In this document: positions 24,970 to 34,746 of the stretch, in pieces
How positions within the stretch are numbered: position 1 is the stretch's first letter
How the letters are laid out: every line of letters begins with the position of its first letter
From: Clostridia bacterium
Lineage (GTDB): Bacteria > Bacillota > Clostridia > Peptostreptococcales > Acidaminobacteraceae
Direction of reading: 5' to 3'
Length of the DNA stretch: 49,645 nucleotides
Assembly (NCBI GenBank): GCA_016938815.1
Contig: JAFGTX010000279.1
Span: forward strand, 1 to 49,645
Made by a program: the position numbers and the translations under genes
The notes under the pieces: model-generated
What the model saw: the letters and a program-made list of their open reading frames with translations, nothing else
The model's database searches: none
What the model was told of the DNA's origin: nothing

Positions 24970-26355
24970 CTAGTAAGTAATTTTATAATAATGCGCTAAG
25001 GTGTCATCTTCAATTAATTCAACCTCAATTTCATGATTTTCGTAAAAGAAACCGTCGCTTAAAACCAGTCCATATGCATGAAGGGATTCTATAAAAGCTG
25101 ACGTCGCAAAAAACTTGAACTGTTTTCCGCTATGATGCACCGACATGCGTCTCACCTCATTGACAAAACGTGTCAAATAGTAGAGCATATTCGGTTCGTA
25201 GTACATGGAACCATCCAATGGACGCTGATATTCAAAAATCTTATAAGCCGGTTTGGCACCGCGCTTCCTGGTGATTTCTAAAAATCCAAGTGCACTGATA
25301 CCAACGACATAGCAGTCTGACCCGCTAAAAATCATTTTAGCACGATCCAGAAGTTGCTGCTTCTTTTGGGCACTATTCATATTAATCAGGTCAACAATAA
25401 TAGCACCACTGATATCCGCTTTTTCAAGCAGCCATCTGGTCTTTTTCATCGCCTCGCAATTGGTATCGAACAGCACATCAGCACTCACTGGTTTCTGACG
25501 CTGTTTTCCAGAATTGACATCGATCACGACGCAAGCCTCCGTATAATCCACCACCAGTTCACCACCCGAAGGCAGCGGCAATTTGTACCCGCGTATTTCA
25601 TCGATTTCGCCCTTGCAGCCCGCGTAATCGAACAGTTCATGACCCGCATAGTACTGGACCGTTTTTTTGCCCCATAAGCCAACACAATAGTCATAAATCA
25701 ACTGGTCGTTGGTCAGCCAGCGATCCTCTTCTGGATTGAAGAGCTTATTGTATTGCTCCAAAAATCCTTTTTGTTCTCGAATGAGCCGTGGCGCATTCCC
25801 CAGCACCCTATACTGCAAAGCTGCCGTCAACTGATTCATCAAAGACTGGAATTCATCCGCCAAGGCATCCAAAGACGCATTGGCCGCCTCTGTTCGAATT
25901 ACTGCACCGATGTACGCTTTGTCACCGATGAAGGCTTTCACCTTATCTACCAGAAACTTTTTCTTTTCAGCACTGTCTATTTTCTTGGAAATACCTACAT
26001 TGGACGAACCGGAAAAGAGCACAAGGTACTTACCTTGAAAAGAAAGTTCTGTTGTCAGTTTGGCACCCTTCTCTTCATAGGGATCACTGATGACTTGTAC
26101 AAGAACATCCTGCCCAGCCACCAGATGAACATCCCCTGCAACATCCTTGAAATTGATCATGCCTTTTTTAGCAAGCCCAATATCGATGAAGCCAATGCTT
26201 TTTTCCTTGTTAAGGTTGGTGACCCTGCCCTTGTAGATATTGCCCGCAATGGACACTTCGTCCTGAACCTCGACATCATATCTCAGCAAAGCGCCATCCA
26301 CCATAACACAGCCCTGTGTCACGATTTTGTTACCATCTATCACAAAAGTTCTCAT
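24970..26355 (-). CDS. rng: Ribonuclease G/E family endoribonuclease
   Basis: 461 residues. N-terminal S1-like RNA-binding domain (about 35-115: 'AGNIYKGRVTNLNKEKSIGFIDIGLAKKGMI'). The catalytic DNase I-like domain has the metal-binding aspartates in 'VVIDVNSGK' and 'GAIIVDLINM'. The motif expected to carry the zinc-link cysteines is not apparent, and the long C-terminal scaffold of RNase E is absent. It cleaves single-stranded RNA in rRNA maturation and mRNA decay. It lies 9 bases downstream of the TIGR03936 gene, as in many Clostridia. Confidence 0.9.
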   Translation of the reverse strand: MRTFVIDGNKIVTQGCVMVDGALLRYDVEVQDEVSIAGNIYKGRVTNLNKEKSIGFIDIGLAKKGMINFKDVAGDVHLVAGQDVLVQVISDPYEEKGAKLTTELSFQGKYLVLFSGSSNVGISKKIDSAEKKKFLVDKVKAFIGDKAYIGAVIRTEAANASLDALADEFQSLMNQLTAALQYRVLGNAPRLIREQKGFLEQYNKLFNPEEDRWLTNDQLIYDYCVGLWGKKTVQYYAGHELFDYAGCKGEIDEIRGYKLPLPSGGELVVDYTEACVVIDVNSGKQRQKPVSADVLFDTNCEAMKKTRWLLEKADISGAIIVDLINMNSAQKKQQLLDRAKMIFSGSDCYVVGISALGFLEITRKRGAKPAYKIFEYQRPLDGSMYYEPNMLYYLTRFVNEVRRMSVHHSGKQFKFFATSAFIESLHAYGLVLSDGFFYENHEIEVELIEDDTLAHYYKITY

Positions 26356-26364
26356 TTAACACAC

Positions 26365-27066
26365 CTATAAGTCGTAGATATCCTTGTCGCCGGCATTGAT
26401 TTTTTGACGATGTAATCGAAGTGTCTCCAAATCCATTTCTACACCTGGAAAACCATCCAGTGCATGCATCAAATCTTCCGCTCTCAAGTTGGATTCAGAA
26501 CCAGCGTCAAGATGGGCGCTTAGGACCATATGACCCTCTAATTCAACGGATACCAACGCAAAGCTTCTAATTGCCGGTTTAATATCTTTTTGAACCACTT
26601 TCTTCTTTTTATTGACCTTTTCGATCATAATGGCGTCTTGTTTCATAAAATCATTCAGCCACGTCTCTACCACTTCTTTTGAATACGTATCCTTGTTGAT
26701 GACAGAAATCAGGTACTGACAACTGGATACACTGCCCATGAGTTTAGGACTAGATTGACCAACTTGGTCGACAAAGGTACCTGCAACCAATTCGATCCCT
26801 GCCGGGAACGCTTCGCGCTGATGCTCCAAAAGCGCCGCAATATCCACTTTTTTCGTCAAAACCACTTCCATCACTTCAGCATCGCTGGTAACACCTACCG
26901 AAAGCGGCGCTGCGAAGTTGATTTTAGGTCTTGGATTGAAGCCTTGAGAAAACTCAAGCGGCATCTGCGCTCTTCTAAAAGAACGCTCCATCAATCGAAC
27001 CATATCCAAATGGGATAAGAATTTCATATAGCCGACTTTACGGTATTTCAATCTTAAAATAGCCAT
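26365..27066 (-). CDS. TIGR03936-family radical-SAM-associated protein (DUF2344)
   Basis: 233 residues from ATG 27066, which shares one base with the stop of the preceding radical SAM gene (TAATG) and has GGGAGG 9 bases upstream; TTG 27072 is less likely. Signature: 'FLSHLDMVRLMERSFRRA', 'EFSQGFNPRPKINFAAPLSVGV'. The family is almost always beside, or fused to, the TIGR03960 radical SAM protein and close to rng/rplU. The biochemical role is not established; tRNA or rRNA modification is often guessed. The tight overlap suggests an obligate partner. Confidence 0.92.
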   Translation of the reverse strand: MAILRLKYRKVGYMKFLSHLDMVRLMERSFRRAQMPLEFSQGFNPRPKINFAAPLSVGVTSDAEVMEVVLTKKVDIAALLEHQREAFPAGIELVAGTFVDQVGQSSPKLMGSVSSCQYLISVINKDTYSKEVVETWLNDFMKQDAIMIEKVNKKKKVVQKDIKPAIRSFALVSVELEGHMVLSAHLDAGSESNLRAEDLMHALDGFPGVEMDLETLRLHRQKINAGDKDIYDL

Positions 27067-28904
27067 TAGCAAAAACCTCCCGACTCAAAAACTTGGGTAA
27101 TACCACAAGCATGACAGTTATTTCTGCAATCCGGCGTCACTTTACCTGTCAAGGCATTTTCCCATTCTCTGTACAAGAATTTTTTAGAAACGCCGACATC
27201 AATAAAGTCCCAAGGGAATAATTCATTGACATCACGTACTCTCGATGTATAGAACAGCGGATCGATGCCACAAAGCTCAAAGGCCTGCATCCACTTGTCA
27301 TAATCGAAATACTCCTGCCAGCCGTCAAATTTACAGCCCAATTCAAAGGCTTTGATCAGCACGGCGTTCAATTTTCTGTCACCACGGGCAAATACCGCTT
27401 CCATAAAACTGCCGTATGCATCGTGATAATTGAACTTCACTTTTTTATTAGTAATAATCTCTCTCAAAAATTTTTGCTTTTCAATGAAGGTTTCCAAGGT
27501 ATCCTGTGGTTGCCACTGGAACGGTGTAAATGGTTTCGGTACAAAACAAGCTGTACTAATCGTCACCGCTACAGAACCTTTTTTCTTTGGCGATTGAACC
27601 GTTTTATAGAGATAAGTTGTACGGTTGGCAATCTCGTTGATCCCTTCCAAATCTTCGTAAGTCTCCGTAGGGAGTCCCATCATGAAATAGAGTTTAACAC
27701 GGCTCCAACCTTCTGCAAATACCTGTTCTAACGTGTTGAAGATGTTGTCCTCATTCACACCTTTATTGATGACGTCTCTCAGTCTTTGCGTGCCCGCTTC
27801 CGGTGCAAAGGTAAGACCCGTCTTACGCACTTTTTGAATCTCTGTCAATACATCTACCGAAAATGAGTCCAATCTCAAGGACGGCAAAGAAATGCCAATT
27901 TTATCATCTTCACTGTCTTTAATCATCGAATAAATAAGATTTTCAATATCTGAGTAATCTAAAGTACTTAAAGAAGACAAGGCAACCTCGTCATAACCTG
28001 TCGATTCCAACATTTTCTTAGCCAGTTCCATGATTTTCTCAGTACTCTTCTCACGAATTGGACGATAAATCATGCCTGCCTGACAAAAACGACAACCCGC
28101 TGTACAACCTCTAAAAATTTCAACCACAGCGCGATCATGAACGATATCAATGAAAGGTACCATTTGCTTTTCAGGATAAAAAACGTTGTCCATATCCTGA
28201 ATAATACGCTTAGTCACCTTTTTAGGCACATCAGCTGCAATCGGTTCAAAAGATGCTAAAGTACCATCTTCATTGTATGCTGCTTCATAAAGCGATGGTA
28301 CATACACGCCATCAAGACTTGCTGCTGCTCTTAGAAACTCTTTTCTTGTAGAACCCTTCGTTTTGTGTGCCTTGTAAAGGCTGATCAACTCCAAGTTCAT
28401 TTCTTCCCCTTCGCCTAAAACGAATAAATCAAAGATATCCGAAATCGGCTCTGGGTTGTAAGCACAAGGACCACCTGCGAAGATAATCGGGTCTGCCTCT
28501 GTACGTTCTGCACTTCTAAGCGGAATACCGCCTAGATCAAGCATGTTGAGTATATTGGTATAAGACAACTCATACTGTAATGTGAAACTTAGTAAATCCA
28601 ATGATTTTACCGGTGTTTTGGTCTCCAGTGTGAAAAGAGCAATACCATTGTCACGCATTTGCTTTTCCATATCGGTCCATGGCGCAAAAACACGTTCACA
28701 ATAAACGTCTTCCATTGTGTTTTGGACACCATATAAAATGTGCATCCCTAAATGTGACATCGCCACTTCATAAACATCTGGAAAACCAAAACCGACTCTG
28801 ATTTTCTGATCCAAATCTTCTTTAATAATTGAATTTATTTCTCCACCAATGTATCTTGCCGGTTTTTCAACCAAGTACAAGATATCATCTAACGACTTTT
28901 TCAT
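27066..28904 (-). CDS. TIGR03960-family radical SAM protein (B12-binding-like N-terminus)
   Basis: 612 residues. The N-terminal region (about 1-210) resembles a B12-binding-like domain ('PDVYEVAMSHLGMHILY', 'FAGGPCAYNPEPISDIFDLFVLGEGEE'). The radical SAM core (about 245-480) has the Fe-S motif CTAGCRFC (C-x3-C-x2-C). A third part ends with an extra cysteine cluster, 'CRNNCHACGI', near the C-terminus that may hold a second cluster. Substrate unknown; it is linked to the DUF2344 protein by gene overlap. Confidence 0.93.
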   Translation of the reverse strand: MKKSLDDILYLVEKPARYIGGEINSIIKEDLDQKIRVGFGFPDVYEVAMSHLGMHILYGVQNTMEDVYCERVFAPWTDMEKQMRDNGIALFTLETKTPVKSLDLLSFTLQYELSYTNILNMLDLGGIPLRSAERTEADPIIFAGGPCAYNPEPISDIFDLFVLGEGEEMNLELISLYKAHKTKGSTRKEFLRAAASLDGVYVPSLYEAAYNEDGTLASFEPIAADVPKKVTKRIIQDMDNVFYPEKQMVPFIDIVHDRAVVEIFRGCTAGCRFCQAGMIYRPIREKSTEKIMELAKKMLESTGYDEVALSSLSTLDYSDIENLIYSMIKDSEDDKIGISLPSLRLDSFSVDVLTEIQKVRKTGLTFAPEAGTQRLRDVINKGVNEDNIFNTLEQVFAEGWSRVKLYFMMGLPTETYEDLEGINEIANRTTYLYKTVQSPKKKGSVAVTISTACFVPKPFTPFQWQPQDTLETFIEKQKFLREIITNKKVKFNYHDAYGSFMEAVFARGDRKLNAVLIKAFELGCKFDGWQEYFDYDKWMQAFELCGIDPLFYTSRVRDVNELFPWDFIDVGVSKKFLYREWENALTGKVTPDCRNNCHACGITQVFESGGFC

Positions 28905-28920
28905 TCTTTCCCTCCAATAA

Positions 28921-30030
28921 TTACATCACGCCGTAGCTACCACGCTTGCGACGCGCGTATACGTTCATAAGTAGCCCAATGGCCACCATGCTGGTAATCA
29001 AAGAGCTGCCGCCATAGCTCAAGAAAGGCAGCGTAATACCCGTTACAGGCATAATACCCATTGTCATACCGATATTCTCTATAATCTGAAATGCAAACAT
29101 AAATGTCACGCCAATGGCAATCAGACTACCGTAGTTGTCCTTCGCCTTTCGTGCAATGCTCATCATTTTAAGTAGCATCATCAAATACAATCCAATAATT
29201 GCTGCACCGCCTACGAAACCTGTCTCCTCGCCGATAACCGCATAAATGAAGTCCGTCTCCTGCACAGGCAGATAATCATAGCGGTGATAAATACCTTGAA
29301 AAATACCCCGTCCAGTTGCCATACCTGAACCAATGGTGATTTTGGATTGCATCACGTGATAATTTCCCGGAAGGGATAAATCCTCCGGATGCAAGTAGGC
29401 ATCAATTCTAATACGCTGATGTGGCTTCATCATCTTATAAATCAGCGGTAATAGAATACCTAGGCCTAGCGTTGCCGTACCAATGATGCGGTAGCTAAGT
29501 CCCGAAGCGAACATCATACCCACCGCAATAAAGATAAAAACAAGTGCCGTTCCCAAGTCCGGCTGAAGCAAAATGAACAGCATAAAGGGCACCATGAACA
29601 AACCACACATGACGATATCTTTAAAGGTCGTCAGATCCTCTTCCCGATTGTCCAAAAACTTGGCAAAGGAGATGATAAAGGCGATTTTAGCGATCTCTGC
29701 CGGTTGTAAATCGATGACACCGAGGTTGATCCAGCTTCGCGCACCATAACGTTCAATACCTAGCCCAGGCACATATACGAGGAGTAATACAGCTACACCA
29801 AATATGTAGATAAACTTATAGAATTCACCCATAGTATTGTAATCCACCAGCATAGCCACCAACATAGCAACGATGCCAATGACAAAAGCGATGGCCTGTA
29901 CCTTGACCTGTCTGGATAAACCATCTTCCATAATATTGGTAGCGCTACCGATCATAATCAGTCCAAAAGAAAAAAGAATCAGTATAATCAGTAACAATGT
30001 GAAATCCATATTCTTTAATGTATTCTTCAT
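28921..30030 (-). CDS. rodA: Peptidoglycan glycosyltransferase RodA
   Basis: 369 residues, about 10 membrane segments, SEDS family. Polymerises lipid II glycan strands in the elongation complex with PBP2 and MreBCD. Motifs: 'GIERYGARSWINLG' with the periplasmic loop, 'FLLQPDLGTALVF', the 'QSKITIGSGMATGRGIFQG' loop with 'DFIYAVIGEE', and 'ITLPFLSYGGSSL' near the C-terminus. Assigned RodA rather than FtsW or SpoVE because it lies beside mrdA, mreBCD and minCDE. Confidence 0.93.
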   Translation of the reverse strand: MKNTLKNMDFTLLLIILILFSFGLIMIGSATNIMEDGLSRQVKVQAIAFVIGIVAMLVAMLVDYNTMGEFYKFIYIFGVAVLLLVYVPGLGIERYGARSWINLGVIDLQPAEIAKIAFIISFAKFLDNREEDLTTFKDIVMCGLFMVPFMLFILLQPDLGTALVFIFIAVGMMFASGLSYRIIGTATLGLGILLPLIYKMMKPHQRIRIDAYLHPEDLSLPGNYHVMQSKITIGSGMATGRGIFQGIYHRYDYLPVQETDFIYAVIGEETGFVGGAAIIGLYLMMLLKMMSIARKAKDNYGSLIAIGVTFMFAFQIIENIGMTMGIMPVTGITLPFLSYGGSSLITSMVAIGLLMNVYARRKRGSYGVM

Positions 30031-30041
30031 TTTGACCTCTC

Positions 30042-30068
30042 AAAAAAAGCCCCTTATTGAAGGGGCTT
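30042..30068 (-). terminator. Terminator between minE and rodA
   Basis: Minus strand AAGCCCCTT (30068-30060), loop CAAT, AAGGGGCTT (30055-30047), then five more U residues (30046-30042). A perfect 9-base stem. rodA follows 12 bases later without an obvious promoter, so rodA transcription probably needs partial read-through. Confidence 0.88.
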
Positions 30069-30074
30069 AATCGC

Positions 30075-30341
30075 TTACTTTCTTCTCATACTTTTTATTG
30101 GAATGTTAGCCACAAGCGCTGGCTTTCCTTCATCATCCGTCGTTTGTGTAATTCTGATATCAAGACCGTCTTCATCAATATCAATGTATTCCGAAATAGT
30201 CCGCATGATATCACCCTTCACCATTTCCAAAAACTCAGGAGAGCAATTTGAACGATCATGTATTAGCACAAGCTTTAGCCTATCTTTTGCGACATTCTTA
30301 CTCGAAGTGTCTTTGCTTAAAAATTTGAACAAGTCAAACAC
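30075..30341 (-). CDS. minE: Cell division topological specificity factor MinE
   Basis: 88 residues. N-terminal membrane-targeting and MinD-binding helix ('MFDLFKFLSKDTSSKNVAKDRLKLVLIHDRS'), then the C-terminal dimerisation domain ('MVKGDIMRTISEYIDIDEDGLDIRI'). It stimulates MinD ATPase to keep the MinC inhibitor at the poles. It ends the minC-minD-minE order. Confidence 0.97.
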   Translation of the reverse strand: MFDLFKFLSKDTSSKNVAKDRLKLVLIHDRSNCSPEFLEMVKGDIMRTISEYIDIDEDGLDIRITQTTDDEGKPALVANIPIKSMRRK

Positions 30342-30353
30342 GCCTCAACCCTC

Positions 30354-31151
30354 CTATCTTCTAAAACTGAAAATCTTCATTACCTTATCCATAAAACCTT
30401 CTTGAATTTCCAATTCAAGAAATGGAATTTCTTCCCCTATAACGCGTTTTGTAATATTTCTATACGCCTTACCCGACATACTTTCCATTTCCTTAACTGC
30501 CGGTTCGCCTCGATTGGTACTGATAACGATTTGCTCGTCATCCGGTACAATACCGATGATATCAATATTTAAAATATCCGTCATATCACTGATATTCATC
30601 ATATCACCACGTTTTACCATATCGATACGAATTCTATTAACAATCAGTTCCGGATCACGTAAATCATGCGCCTCCAAAAGACCAATGATTCTGTCTGCAT
30701 CTCTTACCGCTGATATTTCCGGTGTCGTTACGACAATCGCTCTATCCGCACCTGCAATCGCATTCTTAAAACCTTGCTCGATACCCGCTGGACAATCGAC
30801 CAGCACGAAATCAAACTCTTCTTTAAGTGAGTTGCAAAGTTCTACCATCTGAGCTTCCGTTACCGCATCCTTGTCTCTTGTCTGAGCTGCTGGTAACAAG
30901 AATAAACCGTCAAATCTTCTATCTTTAATCAATGCTTTTTTTGGTTCGCATGTCTTACTTACTACATCTACAATATCATATACGATTCTATTTTCCAAAC
31001 CAAGGACAACGTCTAAATTTCTTAACCCGATATCAGCGTCGATAACTACGACCTTCTTGCCTTCCAAAGCCAGACCAGCACCTAAATTTGCTGTCGTAGT
31101 TGTTTTGCCAACGCCGCCTTTGCCAGATGTAATTACTATTACTTCACCCAT
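30354..31151 (-). CDS. minD: Septum site-determining ATPase MinD
   Basis: 265 residues. Deviant Walker A 'GKGGVGKTTTTANLG' (about 10-24), 'VVIDADIGLRNLD', Walker B-like 'FVLVDCPAGIE', and a C-terminal amphipathic membrane-targeting helix ('GFMDKVMKIFSF'). Recruits MinC to the membrane. It lies 15 bases downstream of minC. Confidence 0.98.
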   Translation of the reverse strand: MGEVIVITSGKGGVGKTTTTANLGAGLALEGKKVVVIDADIGLRNLDVVLGLENRIVYDIVDVVSKTCEPKKALIKDRRFDGLFLLPAAQTRDKDAVTEAQMVELCNSLKEEFDFVLVDCPAGIEQGFKNAIAGADRAIVVTTPEISAVRDADRIIGLLEAHDLRDPELIVNRIRIDMVKRGDMMNISDMTDILNIDIIGIVPDDEQIVISTNRGEPAVKEMESMSGKAYRNITKRVIGEEIPFLELEIQEGFMDKVMKIFSFRR

Positions 31152-31166
31152 GTTTCTTCCTCCTGC

Positions 31167-31835
31167 TTATAAATATGGTTCTATAACGATCATGCCGTTC
31201 TTGATGTATGCAATCTCAGGATCTTCAGGCATAACCTCTTCTTCCGGTGGTCGAGTGATAATTTCCCCGATTCTGAGTTGCACTGGATTGAATACCAGTG
31301 AAGCTACAAATGCATCGCTATTGTTAGGATAGCCCGCATGCGCCACACCTCTGAGCGCCCCCATAACGACGATATTGCCACCCGCAATGAGCTCTGCACC
31401 GGGATTGACATCACCAAGTACGACAATATTGCCACTATGTTCTTCTCTACGTCCAGACCGAATAGTACCCTTAATAAACTTCGTGTCATCGTTCTTAGAC
31501 AATTTACGCGCTGGTGAAACTAAAGGTTTCTTCGGCATGGTTGCCACAGGCGCAGCCGGAGTAGCCGGTGTAGCCGAAGTTCTGGAAACCATCTCTAATG
31601 ACACCACAGATAGACCGTATTGTTTTTCAATGATGTGCTTTAGAATTTTCTTTTCCCTAATATTGAAATTAAAGCCGTCAACACCAACAATTTCTGCGCT
31701 TTTAAAAAATGAGTCGGCAGTTTCCAACTTCACTTTTATTGCTTCAACAATTTCTTCAAAAGTACCAAAACCTGAGATGTGGATCAAAAACCCATCTTTA
31801 GTCCCTTTGAAGTCTACTTTTCTGTTTGCAACCAT
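31167..31835 (-). CDS. minC: Septum site-determining protein MinC
   Basis: About 222 residues from ATG 31835, chosen for the GGAGGCGAG 4-5 bases upstream; the frame is open to 31874 but that start lies inside mrdA without a ribosome-binding site. N-terminal FtsZ-inhibiting domain (about 1-95), a proline/alanine-rich linker (about 98-125), and the C-terminal right-handed beta helix ('IRSGRREEHSGNIVVLGDVNPGAELIAGGNIVVMGALRGVAHAG') that binds MinD. Confidence 0.96.
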   Translation of the reverse strand: MVANRKVDFKGTKDGFLIHISGFGTFEEIVEAIKVKLETADSFFKSAEIVGVDGFNFNIREKKILKHIIEKQYGLSVVSLEMVSRTSATPATPAAPVATMPKKPLVSPARKLSKNDDTKFIKGTIRSGRREEHSGNIVVLGDVNPGAELIAGGNIVVMGALRGVAHAGYPNNSDAFVASLVFNPVQLRIGEIITRPPEEEVMPEDPEIAYIKNGMIVIEPYL

Positions 31836-31866
31836 TTCTCGCCTCCAAGCGGTAAATTCTATTGAC

Positions 31867-34737
31867 TTAGTCAATAGCTGCAGGAGTTTCTTCCCCTTCT
31901 ACTATATTATCATATAAATGAAAATAATGGGCATAAATTTCTCTTGCAATTGGCGCCGTATATCCACCATGTCCACCTTGTGGCACGAGAACAACTACCG
32001 CAATCTCCGGATCGTCAAATGGCGCGAAAGAAACGAACCAGCCATGGCTATCGTAGTCGTCCCTGAAATAGTTAATATCTGAATCCCTTAGGTCTTTCTT
32101 GCTCAGTTCCTTGATTGCTGCTCTGAATGTGGATTCCGAACTCAAGTAGTCATAAGACACCAGTTCGTTGATTTCTTCAGTCAGTGCATTCTTTTCCGTT
32201 TCATCCGTTAGCGCATCACGCTCAGCTCGCATTTCTGCCAGTTCATTGTTTCTGCGTTCCAGAATCACATCAGCTTGTGCTTCTACTTGCTCAATAGAAA
32301 GCGTTCGATCGATTTTTACCAGATTTTCCTTGAGGTAGGCCAACTCATCTGCCGGTGGAATTTTACCCATTCTCTCGGCAGTACCTGTTTTGGCACCGAC
32401 GATAATCGGGAAGTTCTTGAAAGTCGAATAACCCGTACCGTCGGATTCACAAGTCACCCTTCTCATACCCTCTTTAATAGCATCCAGAATATGATTGACA
32501 TTCATGCCTTCGTTAGATACGAATTGGTTTTTGTTGATGGTCACGCCACCCACTGATTTAATTAAAGTCAACTCATTATTATAGCCGCCATTGGCAATCG
32601 TCGCAATATATCTGGCAATCTGAACAGGCGTGTACTCATGGCCACCCTGACCAATCGCCATGTTAAAAGTATCTCCTGCATACCATTTCATCAAGTTAAA
32701 GTAAGAATATTTAATGGTGTCGGCCAGTGGTTCTACTTCCGTGTAAGTGCGACCGCTCAATTCTCTTAAACGATTGATGATTGCGCCTCTCGTTGGGTTT
32801 TCATCTGCCCACGAGACGATTTCATTGATGATTTCATCCCGCTTATCTTCGTCTTCAACCACGTCTGCATCGAAATAGTCTTCCATAGCATATTCCAATG
32901 AGCCTCTAAGACCTCTGATCAAGTCACGTTTTTTCTTTTCTGGGTCCGGTACACCACGCACCGATTCATAGATTTCAATACCACTTTCCTCATCAAGACC
33001 AAAGCGTTTAGATGCTTCAATCAGTTTGGTTGCATCCATATCAAACGTTAGGGGTCTGTCGTTATGGTAGTCATATCCTGTCGAAATATCATAGAAGAAG
33101 TAGTTGCACGATACCTTAAGTGCTTCGACAAAGCTTATATTGCCATGTCTAAGACCATAATCATTGTAATACCAACAACCAAATCTATGATTCCCTATTT
33201 GAACATAACCATCCGCATAAATCTTTTTATAAGGGTCCATACCCTGTTGCGCTGCCGCAAATCCGGTAATCATCTTATAAGTTGAACCTGGTTCAGCCGC
33301 TGTAAGCGCTGCCGTATTGTAGAGCGGTCGAGGCGCCAGAGGATTTTTTATATTATCCGGCTGCAGGCTCTCCCAGTCCTCCGAAGTAATGCCTGTCGAG
33401 AAAAGGTTAATATCATAAGACGGATAATTGGCAAGTGCTAAGACCTCGCCCGTTTGGACATCAACAACGACAACCGCTCCAGTCTCCGCCTTTTCGAAAG
33501 CTTCTTTGTATTTATAGTTGCCCCATGGACTATCATAAACACCTCCGGTCTGAATCATCTTGATGCCTTTTTCCAAAGCCGCTGTCGCCGCTTTTTGCAG
33601 GTCCATATCGATTGTAAGTACAATATCTTTGCCTGCTATCGATGACTTGGATTCTATACCGTCATAACCCTTGTCCACTTCCCTGACCAAACGGCCAAGA
33701 ACATCCACTTCTACATATTTATAACCATTGGTACCGTTGAGATCCAGTTCGTAATTGCCTTCTATCCCTACTTTCCCGATGATCTGATTTCTGTTGTAGC
33801 CATTTTCATCTACATACTTTTGAATTTCATATTCGCTGGAGATCTTACCCATGTATCCAAGAATATGCGCACCGATATCCTTGAAAGGATAGTACCGAAT
33901 AGGTTCTATCGAAACACTGACACCCGGCAATTCCATACCCAGTTCATTGATCATGACCGCGGTCGATTCCTTGACGGAATCCGCAACCTTTACCGGCTCG
34001 TACTTGAGATAACCCTTGGCACGAATCGCATGTTTTAAAGCCAAAATCTTATATGCATCTTCATCAGACATATCTTCCGGAATGGAAAACTCCTTACGGT
34101 CTCTGATCATTTTGAAGGCTACTTCTGCCGATGTATCCCCTTCAATGCCGTAGGACTTCAAGAAATCCTGCTTGTTGAGTACCGCGCGATATTCCATCTT
34201 GCTGACTGAAATCGGCGGACTGATACCCTTTAATAGCAGTAGCCGCTGACCTTCATAAGGGTCCACCTCAAAAAAGATTTGCTCTCTTCTTAGAATCTCC
34301 GCATAAACATCTTCTGCGGTTTCATCCGAGTCAAAATCATTCTCCAATAACCACTCTTGCAGGCTCACATCGTAATCATAATAAAACTTGCCGTTATCCA
34401 CCTTGATTGGAAACTCGATATGCGTTTCCTCTGCATCGTTCAAAAGGTCCACCAAACGTACTGAAACATCGTTCAAATCACTTTTCGAAACAAGAGATCC
34501 GTTGATATTGACAACAAAACCAGGAACACTACCTGCAACAAGCACGCCATTTCTATCGTAGATATCACCACGCTTCGCAACTTCCGTTACTTTTCGAAGT
34601 CGGTTGTTTAAAGCTTGTTCTCTGTAGTCCTCACCCTGCACCAAAGTCAAAACGGCCAATCTATAGAGCATAATCGCAAAAATAATGATAAAAATAATAT
34701 TGATTTGTGTACGTCTATTTTTTAACTTACCAAACAT
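31867..34737 (-). CDS. mrdA: Penicillin-binding protein 2 (MrdA), unusually long
   Basis: 956 residues, against about 600-700 for most PBP2. Cytoplasmic tail and membrane anchor about 12-33; pedestal domain about 55-350; transpeptidase domain with Ser485-T-Y-Lys488, Ser543-C-Asn545 and Lys783-T-G. Cross-links peptidoglycan made by RodA. Extra length comes from an expanded pedestal (about 100-250), an acidic insertion at about 601-690, and a charged coiled-coil-like insertion at about 790-895 placed directly after the KTG motif and before 'HGWFVSFAP'. It lies 9 bases after mreD. Confidence 0.95.
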   Translation of the reverse strand: MFGKLKNRRTQINIIFIIIFAIMLYRLAVLTLVQGEDYREQALNNRLRKVTEVAKRGDIYDRNGVLVAGSVPGFVVNINGSLVSKSDLNDVSVRLVDLLNDAEETHIEFPIKVDNGKFYYDYDVSLQEWLLENDFDSDETAEDVYAEILRREQIFFEVDPYEGQRLLLLKGISPPISVSKMEYRAVLNKQDFLKSYGIEGDTSAEVAFKMIRDRKEFSIPEDMSDEDAYKILALKHAIRAKGYLKYEPVKVADSVKESTAVMINELGMELPGVSVSIEPIRYYPFKDIGAHILGYMGKISSEYEIQKYVDENGYNRNQIIGKVGIEGNYELDLNGTNGYKYVEVDVLGRLVREVDKGYDGIESKSSIAGKDIVLTIDMDLQKAATAALEKGIKMIQTGGVYDSPWGNYKYKEAFEKAETGAVVVVDVQTGEVLALANYPSYDINLFSTGITSEDWESLQPDNIKNPLAPRPLYNTAALTAAEPGSTYKMITGFAAAQQGMDPYKKIYADGYVQIGNHRFGCWYYNDYGLRHGNISFVEALKVSCNYFFYDISTGYDYHNDRPLTFDMDATKLIEASKRFGLDEESGIEIYESVRGVPDPEKKKRDLIRGLRGSLEYAMEDYFDADVVEDEDKRDEIINEIVSWADENPTRGAIINRLRELSGRTYTEVEPLADTIKYSYFNLMKWYAGDTFNMAIGQGGHEYTPVQIARYIATIANGGYNNELTLIKSVGGVTINKNQFVSNEGMNVNHILDAIKEGMRRVTCESDGTGYSTFKNFPIIVGAKTGTAERMGKIPPADELAYLKENLVKIDRTLSIEQVEAQADVILERRNNELAEMRAERDALTDETEKNALTEEINELVSYDYLSSESTFRAAIKELSKKDLRDSDINYFRDDYDSHGWFVSFAPFDDPEIAVVVLVPQGGHGGYTAPIAREIYAHYFHLYDNIVEGEETPAAID

Positions 34738-34746
34738 ATGCCACCT

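Noticed and set aside
25753-26370. 205-codon plus-strand frame opposite rng
   Set aside because: Shadow of rng, whose S1 and catalytic motifs are intact.
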